Program-made: the position numbers and the translations under genes | Source: Mycobacterium sp. PO1 | Lineage (GTDB): Bacteria; Actinomycetota; Actinomycetes; Mycobacteriales; Mycobacteriaceae | Direction: 5' to 3' | Length of the DNA: 64,000 bases | Assembly (NCBI RefSeq): GCF_017312405.1 | Contig: NZ_BLTG01000078.1 | Span: 24,956-88,955, forward strand | Notes under the pieces: generated by a model | Told to the model about the DNA's origin: nothing | The model's input: the letters and a program-made list of their open reading frames with translations, nothing else | Databases searched by the model: none | Part shown: piece after piece, positions 36,905-46,496 of the stretch | Layout: the number at the start of each line of letters is the position of its first letter | Position numbering within the stretch: the first letter of the stretch is position 1

Positions 36905-36923
36905 CTCCTAGGGGCAGCGGCGG

Positions 36924-37730
36924 TCAGCGGTAGGCCGTCAGCCGGCCGAGCATCGCCACCCGACCGTCGCTGCCCACCGCCCTGGCCTCGGCCACCCCGG
37001 TGCTGCGCCCACGATGCAGGCGGTCGGCCACATAGCGCGCCTGCGCGCCACTGTGGAACGGGCGCAGGAAGTTGACCCGCAGCGACGCGGTGCGATACGG
37101 CTCACCTTCGGCGTCCCGGTTCACCTCGGCAGACGCCGCCAGTTCCAGACCCATCGACGAGATTCCGCCGTGCACCACGCCGACGAGGTTGTTCAGCGCC
37201 GGATCCTCGCCCTGCAGCAGAACCGTTGCCGCACCCCCGGTTTCGGCGACATCCAGGGTCATCAACTCACGCAGCGTGGGCCCGGCAGGGGCGCCGGCGG
37301 AGTCGCTGGGCCAGTCCTGCGCGACGGTGTCCGGCGCCGCGATGTAGAACGACCGCACGGTCGCCGTCGCGAGCGCGTGGCCTTCGGAACTCAACTCACA
37401 CAGCCCCAGCGCGTCATTGTCGCGACGGCCCAGCGGGCGCGACACGCCCAGCACCGGGGCGCCGGCTGAGGCGGCGAGGACGTCCACCGCGTCCGGGACC
37501 ACCTCCAGCGACAACTCGCTGCTGACCGTCCACTGGCCCGGCCCGCGCCGGCAGTGGTTGATCAGGCCGCCGAGGTGGTCGACCAGCAGGGCCAGCGTGG
37601 CGACGGTGGGTGTGTGGGTCAGCGGGTTGACCAGGGGCGCGGCCGGCGCCGTGGCCACGCAGCGTTCGGGCCCCTGCTCGAGCGTCTCGATGCCGAAGCG
37701 GCCGAGTGGGGTGTTGGGCGGGTAGGCCAT
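36924..37730 (-). CDS. PaaI-family double-hotdog thioesterase-like protein
   Basis: 268 residues from ATG 37730; a start 21 bases upstream is also open. Two hotdog units are visible: residues 15-130 (VATLALLVDHLGGLINH) and 150-268 (NNLVGVVHGGISSMGLELA), the latter with the HGG motif of PaaI thioesterases. It would cleave an aromatic or fatty acyl-CoA; the substrate cannot be deduced. It lies opposite the gltB leader region with its promoter in the large intergenic space. Confidence 0.75.
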   Translation of the reverse strand: MAYPPNTPLGRFGIETLEQGPERCVATAPAAPLVNPLTHTPTVATLALLVDHLGGLINHCRRGPGQWTVSSELSLEVVPDAVDVLAASAGAPVLGVSRPLGRRDNDALGLCELSSEGHALATATVRSFYIAAPDTVAQDWPSDSAGAPAGPTLRELMTLDVAETGGAATVLLQGEDPALNNLVGVVHGGISSMGLELAASAEVNRDAEGEPYRTASLRVNFLRPFHSGAQARYVADRLHRGRSTGVAEARAVGSDGRVAMLGRLTAYR

Positions 37731-38370
37731 TGCTGCAGCCTGACGCGCCACTCGCGTCGCTGTATACCCCCGGCGGGTAAAGTGAAAGGCAGATCACGTC
37801 GACGTCGGCAGGAGGTGGCCGATGAGCTCGGTAGGCTTGCGGGTGCATCGGCAGAACCGTTGAACGGCAGCGGGTTCGGCTGGTGGCGACGGTTTTTGGC
37901 CGTCTGAGGGGCCGGAAAACGTTTGCCTGCATCCTGGTGTCAATTCTCTAAGAATCTGTCCGGCGTCCGCGCAAAGTATGACAATGGTGTCATCGCACTA
38001 CAGAAAGCGATGCTCGTGCTCCAGCAAACGGTTTCTTCCGGTGGTCGGTTTCGGCCGAACCGCCAGGTTTGCCGGTCGGGCGCCGGGGCCGTCGTCAAAT
38101 GACCTCCGGGGCAACGTTATTCATCCGTGATCGGCAGGGCTCGGCGCCGGTGGCGCAGATTGCCGGGCAAAACTTGTTAGGTCGCACTAAGTTGGCATGT
38201 CAGGGGCCCTTTGTCATATCGTTTTCAACACTTGTGGCGAGTGGGAAAAGGGCCGTCGTTCAGTGCTGCACGAAGGTGCCTCAATCGCCAGACCGGCTAA
38301 CGCCCTCGTCGACGATTGCCGTCAGTAGCGCGCCGTGACCCGGCGTGTGCATGGAAAAAGGTAGGTGGGA
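37731..38370 (+). promoter_or_regulatory. 640-base noncoding region upstream of gltB
   Basis: Holds the divergent promoters of the thioesterase and gltB. Visible elements: a 13-codon ORF with a perfect Shine-Dalgarno (37822-37863), an inverted repeat ATGACA-N4-TGTCAT at 37978-37993, and a promoter-like TTGGCA-N17-CATATC (38192-38220) that would give a leader of about 145 bases to gltB. The 90-codon open frame at 38069-38338 has no ribosome-binding site and unusual composition; I do not call it a gene. Confidence 0.5.
37822..37863 (+). CDS. Possible 13-residue leader peptide upstream of gltB
   Basis: ATG 37822 follows AGGAGG (37810-37815) with ideal 6-base spacing and encodes MSSVGLRVHRQNR then TGA. 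The Shine-Dalgarno is better than those of most long genes in the window. A peptide this short would act, if at all, by translation-coupled attenuation; Arg and Gln codons are enriched. It could equally be a chance ORF. Confidence 0.35.
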   Translation: MSSVGLRVHRQNR

Positions 38371-41300
38371 ATGGCGCCCAACGCTCAGGGGCTGTACAAC
38401 CCCGCGTTCGAGCATGACGCGTGTGGCGTGGCGATGGTGGCCGATATGCACGGCCGACGGAGCCGCGACATCGTCGAGAAGGCCATCACCGCGCTTCTGA
38501 ACCTGGAACACCGCGGCGCCCAGGGCGCCGAGCCGCACACCGGTGACGGTGCGGGCATCTTGCTGCAGGTTCCCGACGAGTTCTGTCGGGCTGTCTGCGA
38601 CTTCGAGCTGCCCGAGCCCGGCAGCTACGCCACCGGCATCGCGTTCCTGCCGCAGTCGTCGAAGGACGCGGCGGCAGCCTGTGAGTCCGTCGGCAAGATC
38701 GCCGAGGCCGAGGGCCTGGAGGTGCTGGGCTGGCGCGACGTGCCGACCGACGACTCCTCGCTGGGCGCACTGGCGCGCGACGCGATGCCGACGTTCCGTC
38801 AGGTGTTCCTGGCCGGCGCCAGTGGCATGGAGCTGGAGCGCCGCGCGTATGTGGTGCGCAAACGCGCCGAGCACGAGCTCGGCACCAAGGGGCCCGGCCA
38901 GGATGGCCCGGGCCGCGAGACCGTGTACTTCCCCAGCCTGTCGGGGCAGACCTTCGTCTTCAAGGGCATGCTGACCACGCCGCAGCTCAAGGCGTTCTAC
39001 CTGGACCTGCAGGATGAGCGACTCACCAGCGCGCTGGGCATCGTGCACTCGCGGTTCTCCACCAACACCTTCCCCTCGTGGCCGCTGGCGCACCCGTTCC
39101 GGCGGGTCGCCCACAACGGTGAGATCAACACCGTCACCGGCAACGAGAACTGGATGCGGGCGCGGGAAGCGCTGATCAAGACCGACGTGTTCGGAGCGGG
39201 CCAGGACCTCGACCAGGTGGTGCCCGTGTGCACGCCCGGGGCGTCGGACACCGCGCGCTTCGACGAGGTGCTCGAATTGCTGCACCTCGGCGGGCGCAGC
39301 CTGCCGCACGCGGTGCTGATGATGATCCCCGAGGCCTGGGAACACCACGAGTCGATGGACCCGGCGCAGCGGGCGTTCTACCGCTACCACGCCTCGCTGA
39401 TGGAGCCGTGGGACGGGCCCGCCTCGGTGTGCTTCACCGACGGCACCGTCATCGGCGCCGTCCTCGACCGCAACGGGCTGCGCCCGTCGCGCATCTGGGT
39501 CACCAACGACGGCCTGGTGGTCATGGCGTCCGAAGCCGGCGTCCTGGACCTCGACCCCGCCACCGTGGTCAAGAAGATGCGGTTGCAGCCGGGCCGGATG
39601 TTCCTCGTCGACACCGCGCAGGGGCGCATCGTCTCCGACGAGGAGATCAAGAACGAGCTCGCCGCCGAGCAGCCTTACCAGGAGTGGCTGGACGCGGGCC
39701 TGTTCGATCTCGACGAACTGCCGCAGGGCGACTACGTGCGCATGCCCCACCACCGCGTGGTACTGCGCCAACAGGTGTTCGGCTACACCTACGAGGAGCT
39801 CAACCTGCTGGTGGCGCCGATGGCACGTACCGGTGCCGAGGCGCTGGGTTCGATGGGCACCGACACGCCGATCGCGGTGCTGTCGGCCCGGCCGCGGATG
39901 CTCTACGACTACTTCCAGCAGATGTTCGCCCAGGTGACCAACCCGCCGCTGGACGCGATCCGTGAAGAGGTGGTCACCAGCCTGCAGGGCACCGTCGGTC
40001 CGGAGGGCGACCTGCTCAACCCGACCGCCGACTCGTGCCGCCAGATCGTGTTGCAGCAGCCGATCCTGCGCAACGCCGAGCTGTCGAAGCTGATCTGCGT
40101 CGACCCCGACCACGAGATCCGCGGCCACAAGCACGGCATGCGCGCGGCGGTGATCCGGTGCCTCTACCCGGTGAACCGCGGCGGTCAGGGGCTCAAGGAA
40201 GCGCTGGACAACGTCCGCGCCAAGGTGTCGACGGCCATTCGCGAGGGTGCCCGCATCATCGTGCTCTCCGACCGCGAGTCCAACGAGCAGATGGCACCGA
40301 TCCCGTCGCTGCTGTCGGTGTCGGCCGTGCACCACCATCTGGTGCGTGAGCGCACCAGGACCAAGGTGGGGCTGGTCGTCGAGGCCGGTGACGCCCGCGA
40401 GGTGCACCACATGGCCTGCCTGGTCGGCTTCGGTGCGGCCGCGATCAACCCCTACATGGCCTTCGAGTCCATCGAGGACATGGTCGACCGCGGGGTGATC
40501 ACCGGAATCAGCAGTGATCAGGCCAAAGCCAATTACGTCAAGGCCGCCGGCAAGGGTGTGCTCAAGGTGATGTCCAAGATGGGCATCTCGACCCTCGCCT
40601 CCTATACCGGCGCCCAGCTCTTCCAGGCCATCGGGATCAGCCAGCCTCTGCTGGACGACTACTTCACCGGCCTGGCCTGCCCGGTGGGCGGGATCGATCT
40701 CGACGACATCGCCGACGACGTCGCGGCCCGGCATTCGCTGGCCTACCTGGACCGGCCCGACGAGTGGGCGCACCGCGAGCTCGAGGTGGGCGGTGAGTAC
40801 CAGTGGCGCCGCGAGGGCGAGTACCACCTGTTCAACCCCGAGACCGTCTTCAAACTGCAGCATTCGACCCGCACGGGCCAGTACGAGGTCTTCAAGGAGT
40901 ACACCCGCCTGGTCGACGACCAGAGTGAGCGCATCGCCTCGCTGCGCGGTCTGCTGAAGTTCCGCGACGGGGTGCGCCCACCGGTTCCGCTGGACGAGGT
41001 GGAACCGGCGAGCGAGATCGTCAAGCGGTTCTCCACGGGGGCGATGAGCTACGGCTCCATCTCCGCCGAGGCGCACGAGACGCTGGCGATCGCGATGAAC
41101 CGTCTCGGCGGCCGGTCGAACTCCGGTGAGGGTGGTGAATCCGTCACCCGCTTCGATCCCGACGAGAACGGCGACTGGCGCCGTAGCGCGATCAAGCAGG
41201 TCGCGTCGGGCCGGTTCGGGGTGACCAGCCACTACCTGACCAACTGCACCGACATCCAGATCAAGATGGCCCAAGGCGCCAAACCGGGTGAGGGCGGCCA

Positions 41301-42954
41301 ACTTCCGGGCCACAAGGTGTATCCCTGGGTGGCCGAGGTGCGGCACTCCACCCCTGGCGTGGGGTTGATCTCGCCGCCGCCGCACCACGACATCTACTCG
41401 ATCGAGGACCTGGCGCAGCTGATCCACGATCTGAAGAACGCCAACCCGTCCGCCCGTATCCACGTCAAGTTGGTCAGCGAGAACGGAGTCGGCACGGTCG
41501 CGGCCGGGGTGTCGAAGGCGCACGCCGACGTGGTGCTGATCTCCGGGCACGACGGCGGCACCGGCGCCACGCCGCTGACGTCGATGAAGCACGCGGGCGC
41601 GCCCTGGGAGCTCGGCCTGGCCGAGACCCAGCAGACACTGCTGCTCAACGGGCTCCGGGATCGGATCGTGGTGCAGGTCGACGGTCAGCTCAAGACCGGC
41701 CGCGACGTCGTCGTCGGTGCGCTGCTCGGCGCCGAGGAGTTCGGCTTCGCGACCGCGCCGCTGGTGGTGTCCGGCTGCATCATGATGCGGGTCTGCCACC
41801 TCGACACCTGCCCGGTCGGCGTCGCCACCCAGAATCCGGTGCTGCGCCAGCGCTTCATGGGCAAGCCCGAGTTCGTCGAGAACTTCTTCATGTTCATCGC
41901 CGAAGAGGTCCGGGAACTGATGGCGCAGTTGGGCTTCCGCACCGTCAACGAGATGGTGGGGCAGGTCGGCTCGCTGGACACCACTCAGGCCGCCGCGCAT
42001 TGGAAGGCGCACAAGCTGGATCTGGCGCCCGTGCTGCACGAGCCCGAGTCGGCGTTCATGAACCAGGATCTGTACTGCAGTTCGCGGCAGGACCACGGGC
42101 TGGACAAGGCGCTGGACCAGCAGTTGATCGTGCAGAGCCGGGAAGCGCTCGACAGCGGCTCCCCGGTCCGTTTCTCGACCAAGATCGCCAACGTCAACCG
42201 CACCGTGGGCACGATGCTCGGCCATGAGGTGACGAAGGCCTATGGCGGGCAAGGGCTTCCCGACGGAACCATCGACATCACATTCGACGGTTCGGCGGGC
42301 AACAGCTTCGGTGCGTTCCTGCCCAAGGGCATCACGCTGCGGGTCTACGGCGATGCCAACGACTACATCGGCAAGGGCCTGTCGGGTGGACGGATCGTGG
42401 TGCGCCCGCCGGAGGACGCCCCGGAATCCTATGTCGCCGAGGACAACATCATCGCCGGCAACGTCGCTCTGTTCGGTGCGACCGAAGGGCAGATGTTCCT
42501 GCGCGGTCAGGTCGGCGAGCGCTTCGCGGTGCGCAACTCCGGGGCGCACGCGGTGGTCGAAGGCGTCGGAGACCACGGCTGTGAGTACATGACCGGCGGA
42601 CGGGTGATCATCCTCGGGCCGACGGGGCGCAACTTCGCTGCGGGCATGTCCGGCGGAATCACCTTCGTCCACGATCCGCACGACGTGTTGGGTGACAACC
42701 TCAACGCGGAGATGGTGCTGCTCGAGGAATTGGGGCCGGAGGACGCCGAGTACGTCCACGGCATGATCACCGCCCATGTCGATGCCACCGATTCCGCGGT
42801 GGGGCAACGCATTCTGGCTGATTGGGAGAACGAGATGGCGCACTTCACAAAGGTGATGCCGCGCGACTACAAGCGGGTGTTGCAGGCGATCGCCGACGCG
42901 CAGAGCAGCGGCAAAGATGTCGACGAAGCGATCATGGCGGCCGCCGGTGCCTGA
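38371..42954 (+). CDS. gltB: Glutamate synthase large subunit GltB
   Basis: 1527 residues from ATG 38371 with GGTAGGTGGG upstream. The class II amidotransferase nucleophile is C18 after removal of a 17-residue propeptide (HDACGVAMVAD). The central domain and FMN-binding synthase domain follow (GGRSNSGEGGE, HDGGTGATPLTS), then the 3Fe-4S cysteines C1136, C1142 and C1147 (CIMMRVCHLDTCPVG) and the C-terminal GXGXG beta-helix domain. With GltD it makes two glutamates from glutamine and 2-oxoglutarate using NADPH. gltD overlaps by 8 bases. Confidence 0.97.
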   Translation: MAPNAQGLYNPAFEHDACGVAMVADMHGRRSRDIVEKAITALLNLEHRGAQGAEPHTGDGAGILLQVPDEFCRAVCDFELPEPGSYATGIAFLPQSSKDAAAACESVGKIAEAEGLEVLGWRDVPTDDSSLGALARDAMPTFRQVFLAGASGMELERRAYVVRKRAEHELGTKGPGQDGPGRETVYFPSLSGQTFVFKGMLTTPQLKAFYLDLQDERLTSALGIVHSRFSTNTFPSWPLAHPFRRVAHNGEINTVTGNENWMRAREALIKTDVFGAGQDLDQVVPVCTPGASDTARFDEVLELLHLGGRSLPHAVLMMIPEAWEHHESMDPAQRAFYRYHASLMEPWDGPASVCFTDGTVIGAVLDRNGLRPSRIWVTNDGLVVMASEAGVLDLDPATVVKKMRLQPGRMFLVDTAQGRIVSDEEIKNELAAEQPYQEWLDAGLFDLDELPQGDYVRMPHHRVVLRQQVFGYTYEELNLLVAPMARTGAEALGSMGTDTPIAVLSARPRMLYDYFQQMFAQVTNPPLDAIREEVVTSLQGTVGPEGDLLNPTADSCRQIVLQQPILRNAELSKLICVDPDHEIRGHKHGMRAAVIRCLYPVNRGGQGLKEALDNVRAKVSTAIREGARIIVLSDRESNEQMAPIPSLLSVSAVHHHLVRERTRTKVGLVVEAGDAREVHHMACLVGFGAAAINPYMAFESIEDMVDRGVITGISSDQAKANYVKAAGKGVLKVMSKMGISTLASYTGAQLFQAIGISQPLLDDYFTGLACPVGGIDLDDIADDVAARHSLAYLDRPDEWAHRELEVGGEYQWRREGEYHLFNPETVFKLQHSTRTGQYEVFKEYTRLVDDQSERIASLRGLLKFRDGVRPPVPLDEVEPASEIVKRFSTGAMSYGSISAEAHETLAIAMNRLGGRSNSGEGGESVTRFDPDENGDWRRSAIKQVASGRFGVTSHYLTNCTDIQIKMAQGAKPGEGGQLPGHKVYPWVAEVRHSTPGVGLISPPPHHDIYSIEDLAQLIHDLKNANPSARIHVKLVSENGVGTVAAGVSKAHADVVLISGHDGGTGATPLTSMKHAGAPWELGLAETQQTLLLNGLRDRIVVQVDGQLKTGRDVVVGALLGAEEFGFATAPLVVSGCIMMRVCHLDTCPVGVATQNPVLRQRFMGKPEFVENFFMFIAEEVRELMAQLGFRTVNEMVGQVGSLDTTQAAAHWKAHKLDLAPVLHEPESAFMNQDLYCSSRQDHGLDKALDQQLIVQSREALDSGSPVRFSTKIANVNRTVGTMLGHEVTKAYGGQGLPDGTIDITFDGSAGNSFGAFLPKGITLRVYGDANDYIGKGLSGGRIVVRPPEDAPESYVAEDNIIAGNVALFGATEGQMFLRGQVGERFAVRNSGAHAVVEGVGDHGCEYMTGGRVIILGPTGRNFAAGMSGGITFVHDPHDVLGDNLNAEMVLLEELGPEDAEYVHGMITAHVDATDSAVGQRILADWENEMAHFTKVMPRDYKRVLQAIADAQSSGKDVDEAIMAAAGA

Positions 42955-44413
42955 TCCCCGCGGTTTTCTCAAGTACACCCATCGGGAGACGCCGCAGCGG
43001 CGCCCCGTGGATCTGCGGCTGCGTGACTGGAAAGAGGTCTACGAGGACTTCTCCCACGACACGCTCACCGAGCAGGCCACCCGCTGTATGGATTGCGGTA
43101 TCCCGTTCTGCCACAACGGCTGCCCGTTGGGCAACCTGATCCCGGAATGGAACGACCAGGTGCGCACCGGCCGTTGGCGCGACGCCATCGAGCGGCTGCA
43201 CGCGACCAACAACTTCCCCGAGTTCACCGGTCGGCTGTGCCCGGCGCCGTGTGAGGGTTCGTGCGTGCTGGGCATCAATCAGGATCCGGTCACGATCAAG
43301 CAGATCGAGGTCGAGATCATCGACAATGCCTTTGCCGAGGGGTGGGTGGTGCCGCTGCCGCCGGATCGGCTGACGGGCAAGACCGTTGCCGTCGTCGGTT
43401 CCGGGCCGGCCGGGTTGGCCGCCGCTCAGCAGCTCACCCGTGCCGGGCACACGGTCACCGTGTTCGAGCGGGACGACCGCATCGGCGGGCTGCTGCGGTA
43501 CGGCATCCCCGAATTCAAGATGGAGAAGCGTCACGTCGACCGCCGTCTGGAGCAGATGCGCGCAGAGGGCACCGAGTTCCGTGCCGGGGTCAACGTCGGT
43601 GTCGACATCACCGCCCAGCAGCTGCGCAAGGAGTTCGACGCGGTGGTGCTGGCCGGCGGTGCGACCGCGCGTCGGGATCTGCCGATTCCGGGCCGCGACC
43701 TGGCGGGCATCCACCAGGCGATGGAATACCTGCCGTGGGCCAACCGCTTTGCCGCGGGCGATGACGTCAAGGGTGACGACGGTGAGCCGCCGATCACCGC
43801 CAAGGGCAAGAAGGTGGTCATCATCGGCGGTGGCGACACCGGCGCCGACTGCCTGGGCACCGCGCATCGCCAGGGCGCCACGCATGTGCACCAGTTCGAG
43901 ATCATGCCGCGACCGCCGGAGAGCCGCGCTGACTCCACTCCGTGGCCGACCTATCCGCTGATGTACCGCGTGACGTCCGCGCACGAGGAAGGCGGCGACC
44001 GCGTCTATTCGGTGAACACCGAGGAGTTCATCGGAGAGGACGGCCACGTGACCGGCCTGCGGGCCCACGAGGTGAAGATGAACGCCGGCAAGTTCGAGAA
44101 GATCGAGGGCACCGACTTCGTGCTGGAGGCCGATCTCGTGCTGCTGGCGATGGGCTTCACCGGTCCGGAGCGGCCGGGTCTGCTCAACGATCTGGGTGTG
44201 GAGTTCACCGATCGCGGCAATGTGAGCCGGGACGACGCGTTCGCGACGTCGGTGCCGGGGGTGTACGTGGCAGGCGACATGGGCCGCGGTCAGTCGCTGA
44301 TCGTGTGGGCGATCGCCGAGGGGCGCGCGGCGGCCGCCGCGGTGGACCGCTACCTGGTGGGCCACACGGCGCTGCCGGCGCCGATCAAACCCACCACCGC
44401 TCCGCAGCGATGA
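42947..44413 (+). CDS. gltD: Glutamate synthase small subunit GltD
   Basis: 488 residues from GTG 42947; the longer frame from 42917 is inside gltB. The N-terminal cysteines for two 4Fe-4S clusters are complete (RCMDCGIPFCHNGCPLGN, then CPAPCEGSCVLG). FAD site VVGSGPAGLAAAQQL and NADPH site VVIIGGGDTGADCLG follow. It passes electrons from NADPH to GltB. Order and overlap as in M. tuberculosis Rv3859c-Rv3858c. Confidence 0.97.
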   Translation: MPDPRGFLKYTHRETPQRRPVDLRLRDWKEVYEDFSHDTLTEQATRCMDCGIPFCHNGCPLGNLIPEWNDQVRTGRWRDAIERLHATNNFPEFTGRLCPAPCEGSCVLGINQDPVTIKQIEVEIIDNAFAEGWVVPLPPDRLTGKTVAVVGSGPAGLAAAQQLTRAGHTVTVFERDDRIGGLLRYGIPEFKMEKRHVDRRLEQMRAEGTEFRAGVNVGVDITAQQLRKEFDAVVLAGGATARRDLPIPGRDLAGIHQAMEYLPWANRFAAGDDVKGDDGEPPITAKGKKVVIIGGGDTGADCLGTAHRQGATHVHQFEIMPRPPESRADSTPWPTYPLMYRVTSAHEEGGDRVYSVNTEEFIGEDGHVTGLRAHEVKMNAGKFEKIEGTDFVLEADLVLLAMGFTGPERPGLLNDLGVEFTDRGNVSRDDAFATSVPGVYVAGDMGRGQSLIVWAIAEGRAAAAAVDRYLVGHTALPAPIKPTTAPQR

Positions 44414-44445
44414 GCGCTTGCGCGAAGAGCCGATAGGCCCGATGA

Positions 44446-44468
44446 GCGCTGGGTAGCTCTCCCAGCGC
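44446..44468 (+). terminator. Hairpin downstream of gltD
   Basis: GCGCTGGG (44446-44453) and CCCAGCGC (44461-44468) form a perfect 8-pair stem with a 7-base loop, 33 bases after the gltD stop. No T-tract follows. Confidence 0.5.
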
Positions 44469-44701
44469 GAGATTGCGTGGGTGGTTGTGGTCGAGCGGGC
44501 CGCGCAACCCTCCGCGCAATCTCGGCGTGTCAGCGGCTGAATCGAGTCACATCCGTCACTTCTGCCTCTTGAAAAACATCCGATCATTAATCGGCGTGTT
44601 TCCGAGAGTTTGCCAGCCCCTGGGTATCTAATGACTTGGTGAGGGCGCTGCGGTAAGGTGGCTCCCCGGGTCAGCTATTGCACACCGCAGGAGTGGTCAC
44701 C

Positions 44702-44842
44702 GTGTACATCAACCAGATTACCCGGTCGCGGGTAAGTCGAATTGCCTGGTTATTGTTCCGTCACCCCGTCAAGAGCCGCGAATTTCCTGCGAAGGCCGAG
44801 CGGCTGGTCACCGCCGACGAGCTCCTTCGCTACGGCATCTAG
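44702..44842 (+). CDS. 46-residue hypothetical protein (position of Rv3857c)
   Basis: GTG 44702 is preceded by AGGAG with 8-base spacing and runs 46 codons to TAG. The sequence has a short hydrophobic patch (RIAWLLFRHP) within a basic N-terminal half and an acidic C-terminal half ending ADELLRYGI. It occupies the place of the small Rv3857c membrane protein next to gltD in M. tuberculosis, but I cannot confirm orthology. AT-richer leader bases upstream fit a promoter. Confidence 0.6.
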   Translation: MYINQITRSRVSRIAWLLFRHPVKSREFPAKAERLVTADELLRYGI

Positions 44843-44921
44843 CGAACCCCGCGCCGGCTCGGAACGGGGCCGGCGGGGCGGGTGATCCGCTATTTGCCGA
44901 ACTGTTATATTTTCGTGACCG

Positions 44922-45778
44922 TCAGCCGTCTTTGCTGGCCAGACCCGATTCCCGGATCCTTTCCGCCAGCGGTTCCAGTACTGCCGGATCGTACGGCGGG
45001 GGCAGGTACACGATCGCCATGTCCAGGCCCTCGGCGCCGAGCGCCGCGGCCTCATCGATGACCCGGTCGTAATCGCGCTCCGGGTTCAGCCGCACATGGG
45101 CCGACAACATGATGTCCTCCGGATCACGGCCGACGTCGGCGCAGTGCGCGGCGAGCACCTCGCGCTTGCGGGCGAACTCCTCCGGCGGCCCTCCCACGAA
45201 GTTCCAGTGGTCGGCGTACCGGGCGGTGATCCGCAGGGTGCGCTTCTCGCCGTTGCCGCCGATACAGATCGGCGGATGAGGCCGCTGTGGGCCCTTGGGT
45301 TCATTACGCGCCTCGGTGAGCCGGTAGAACGCGCCGTCGAAGCTCGTCGTTTCCTGCGACAGCAACCCGGTCAGCACCTCACAGGCCTCCTCGAAACGGT
45401 CGAAGCGCTCTTTGACCGTGCCCAGCGCGATGCCGTAGGCGCCGGACTCCTCCTCGTTCCAGCCGGCGCCGATCCCGAGTTCGAGGCGCCCACCGGACAC
45501 GATGTCCAATGTCGAGGCCATGTTGGCCAGCACCGCAGGATGCCGGTAGTGGATTCCGGTGACGAGCACCCCGACGCGCAGCCGCGTCGTCGCCTGCGCC
45601 AGCGCGGTCAGGGTCACCACCCCTCCAGGCAGGGGCCGGTGGGATCGGAGAAGATCGGGTAGAAGTGGTCGAACGTCCAGCCCGACTCGAAGACGTCGAT
45701 GTCGTCGGCGGCCTGCCACACCGCCAGCATGTCCGGCCACGTGGTGTTCTGCGGGGATGTCTTGAAGGCGAATCTCAC
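44922..45778 (-). pseudogene. LLM-class F420-dependent oxidoreductase, interrupted by a one-base frameshift
   Basis: GTG 45778 opens a normal N-terminus (RFAFKTSPQNTTWPDMLAVW, then GWTFDHFYPIFSDPTGP) that stops at TGGTGA near 45615. Shifting by one base continues directly into VTLTALAQATTRLRVGVLV, LDIVSGGRLELGIGAGWN, and the full TIM-barrel C-terminus to 44922. Inserting one G in the GGGGTGGTGACC run restores a single protein of about 285 residues. F420 family features (HYRHPAVLANMASTLD) are intact. Either a recent pseudogene or a base-calling error in a short homopolymer context. Confidence 0.85.
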
Positions 45779-45846
45779 CCCTGCGACTGTAGAACCGCGA
45801 ACTGGCAGACCGATGAGAACGCCGCGCCCGGCCGGTCTGTACGGCC

Positions 45847-46407
45847 ATGATCGACATGACCCCCGCGTGCCTCACCACCGCCGGCCTTCTCACGGCCCTC
45901 GACGACGGACGGCTCAGCGATCCCACCCCGTGCCGCGACATGGACATCGCCGCGCTTCTCGCGCACCTCGGCGGACTGTCCCTCGCCTTCACCGCTGCGG
46001 CCGGCAAGCAGTTCGGCGAGCTGACCGACACCGGGCCGACCCCCGACGCCGACTGGCGGACGAGCTATCCGGGCCGACTCGCCGCGCTGGGCGCATCGTG
46101 GGCCGACCCGGCGGCGTGGACCGGCACGACCCGGGCAGCCGGGATCGATTTCCCCGCTGAGGTCTGTGGCTTGATCGCGCTCACCGAAGTGGTCGTGCAC
46201 GGGTGGGATCTCGCGCGCGCTGCCCGTCTGGCGTACGACGTGCCGCCGGCGCTGCTCGCAGCGATCCTGCCGCACGTCGCCTCGTTCGCCGAAGACCCTG
46301 TCGAAGGTCTGTTCGACGCACCGCGGCCCGTCGCCGATGACGCCCCGGCGCTCACCCGGGTGGTGGCGTTGACCGGCCGGGATCCGCACTGGCAACCCCC
46401 GCGCTGA
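45847..46407 (+). CDS. TIGR03086-type mycothiol-dependent/metal-binding DinB-fold protein
   Basis: 186 residues. N-terminal helical bundle with TPCRDMDIAALLAHLGG and VVVHGWDLARA carries the conserved His residues that bind a metal in maleylpyruvate isomerase-type (MDMPI) proteins. Such proteins are thought to use mycothiol for conjugation or isomerisation; the substrate is unknown. It starts about 70 bases from, and divergent to, the LLM gene. Confidence 0.8.
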   Translation: MIDMTPACLTTAGLLTALDDGRLSDPTPCRDMDIAALLAHLGGLSLAFTAAAGKQFGELTDTGPTPDADWRTSYPGRLAALGASWADPAAWTGTTRAAGIDFPAEVCGLIALTEVVVHGWDLARAARLAYDVPPALLAAILPHVASFAEDPVEGLFDAPRPVADDAPALTRVVALTGRDPHWQPPR

Positions 46408-46496
46408 CCTCCCCGCTGTTTGTCAGCTGGCACACCGGGTAGCAGTCCTGATGGCACCCATCTGGAGATGGAGCGACCCGAACGAGGAGGACAGAA

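Noticed and set aside
38069..38338. 90-codon ORF upstream of gltB
   Set aside because: No ribosome-binding site, odd amino-acid composition, and it lies over promoter-like sequence.
38281..42978. 1565-codon open frame antisense to gltB
   Set aside because: It mirrors gltB base for base in a GC-rich genome; no start signal, no domain, and low-complexity His/Arg/Val-rich translation.
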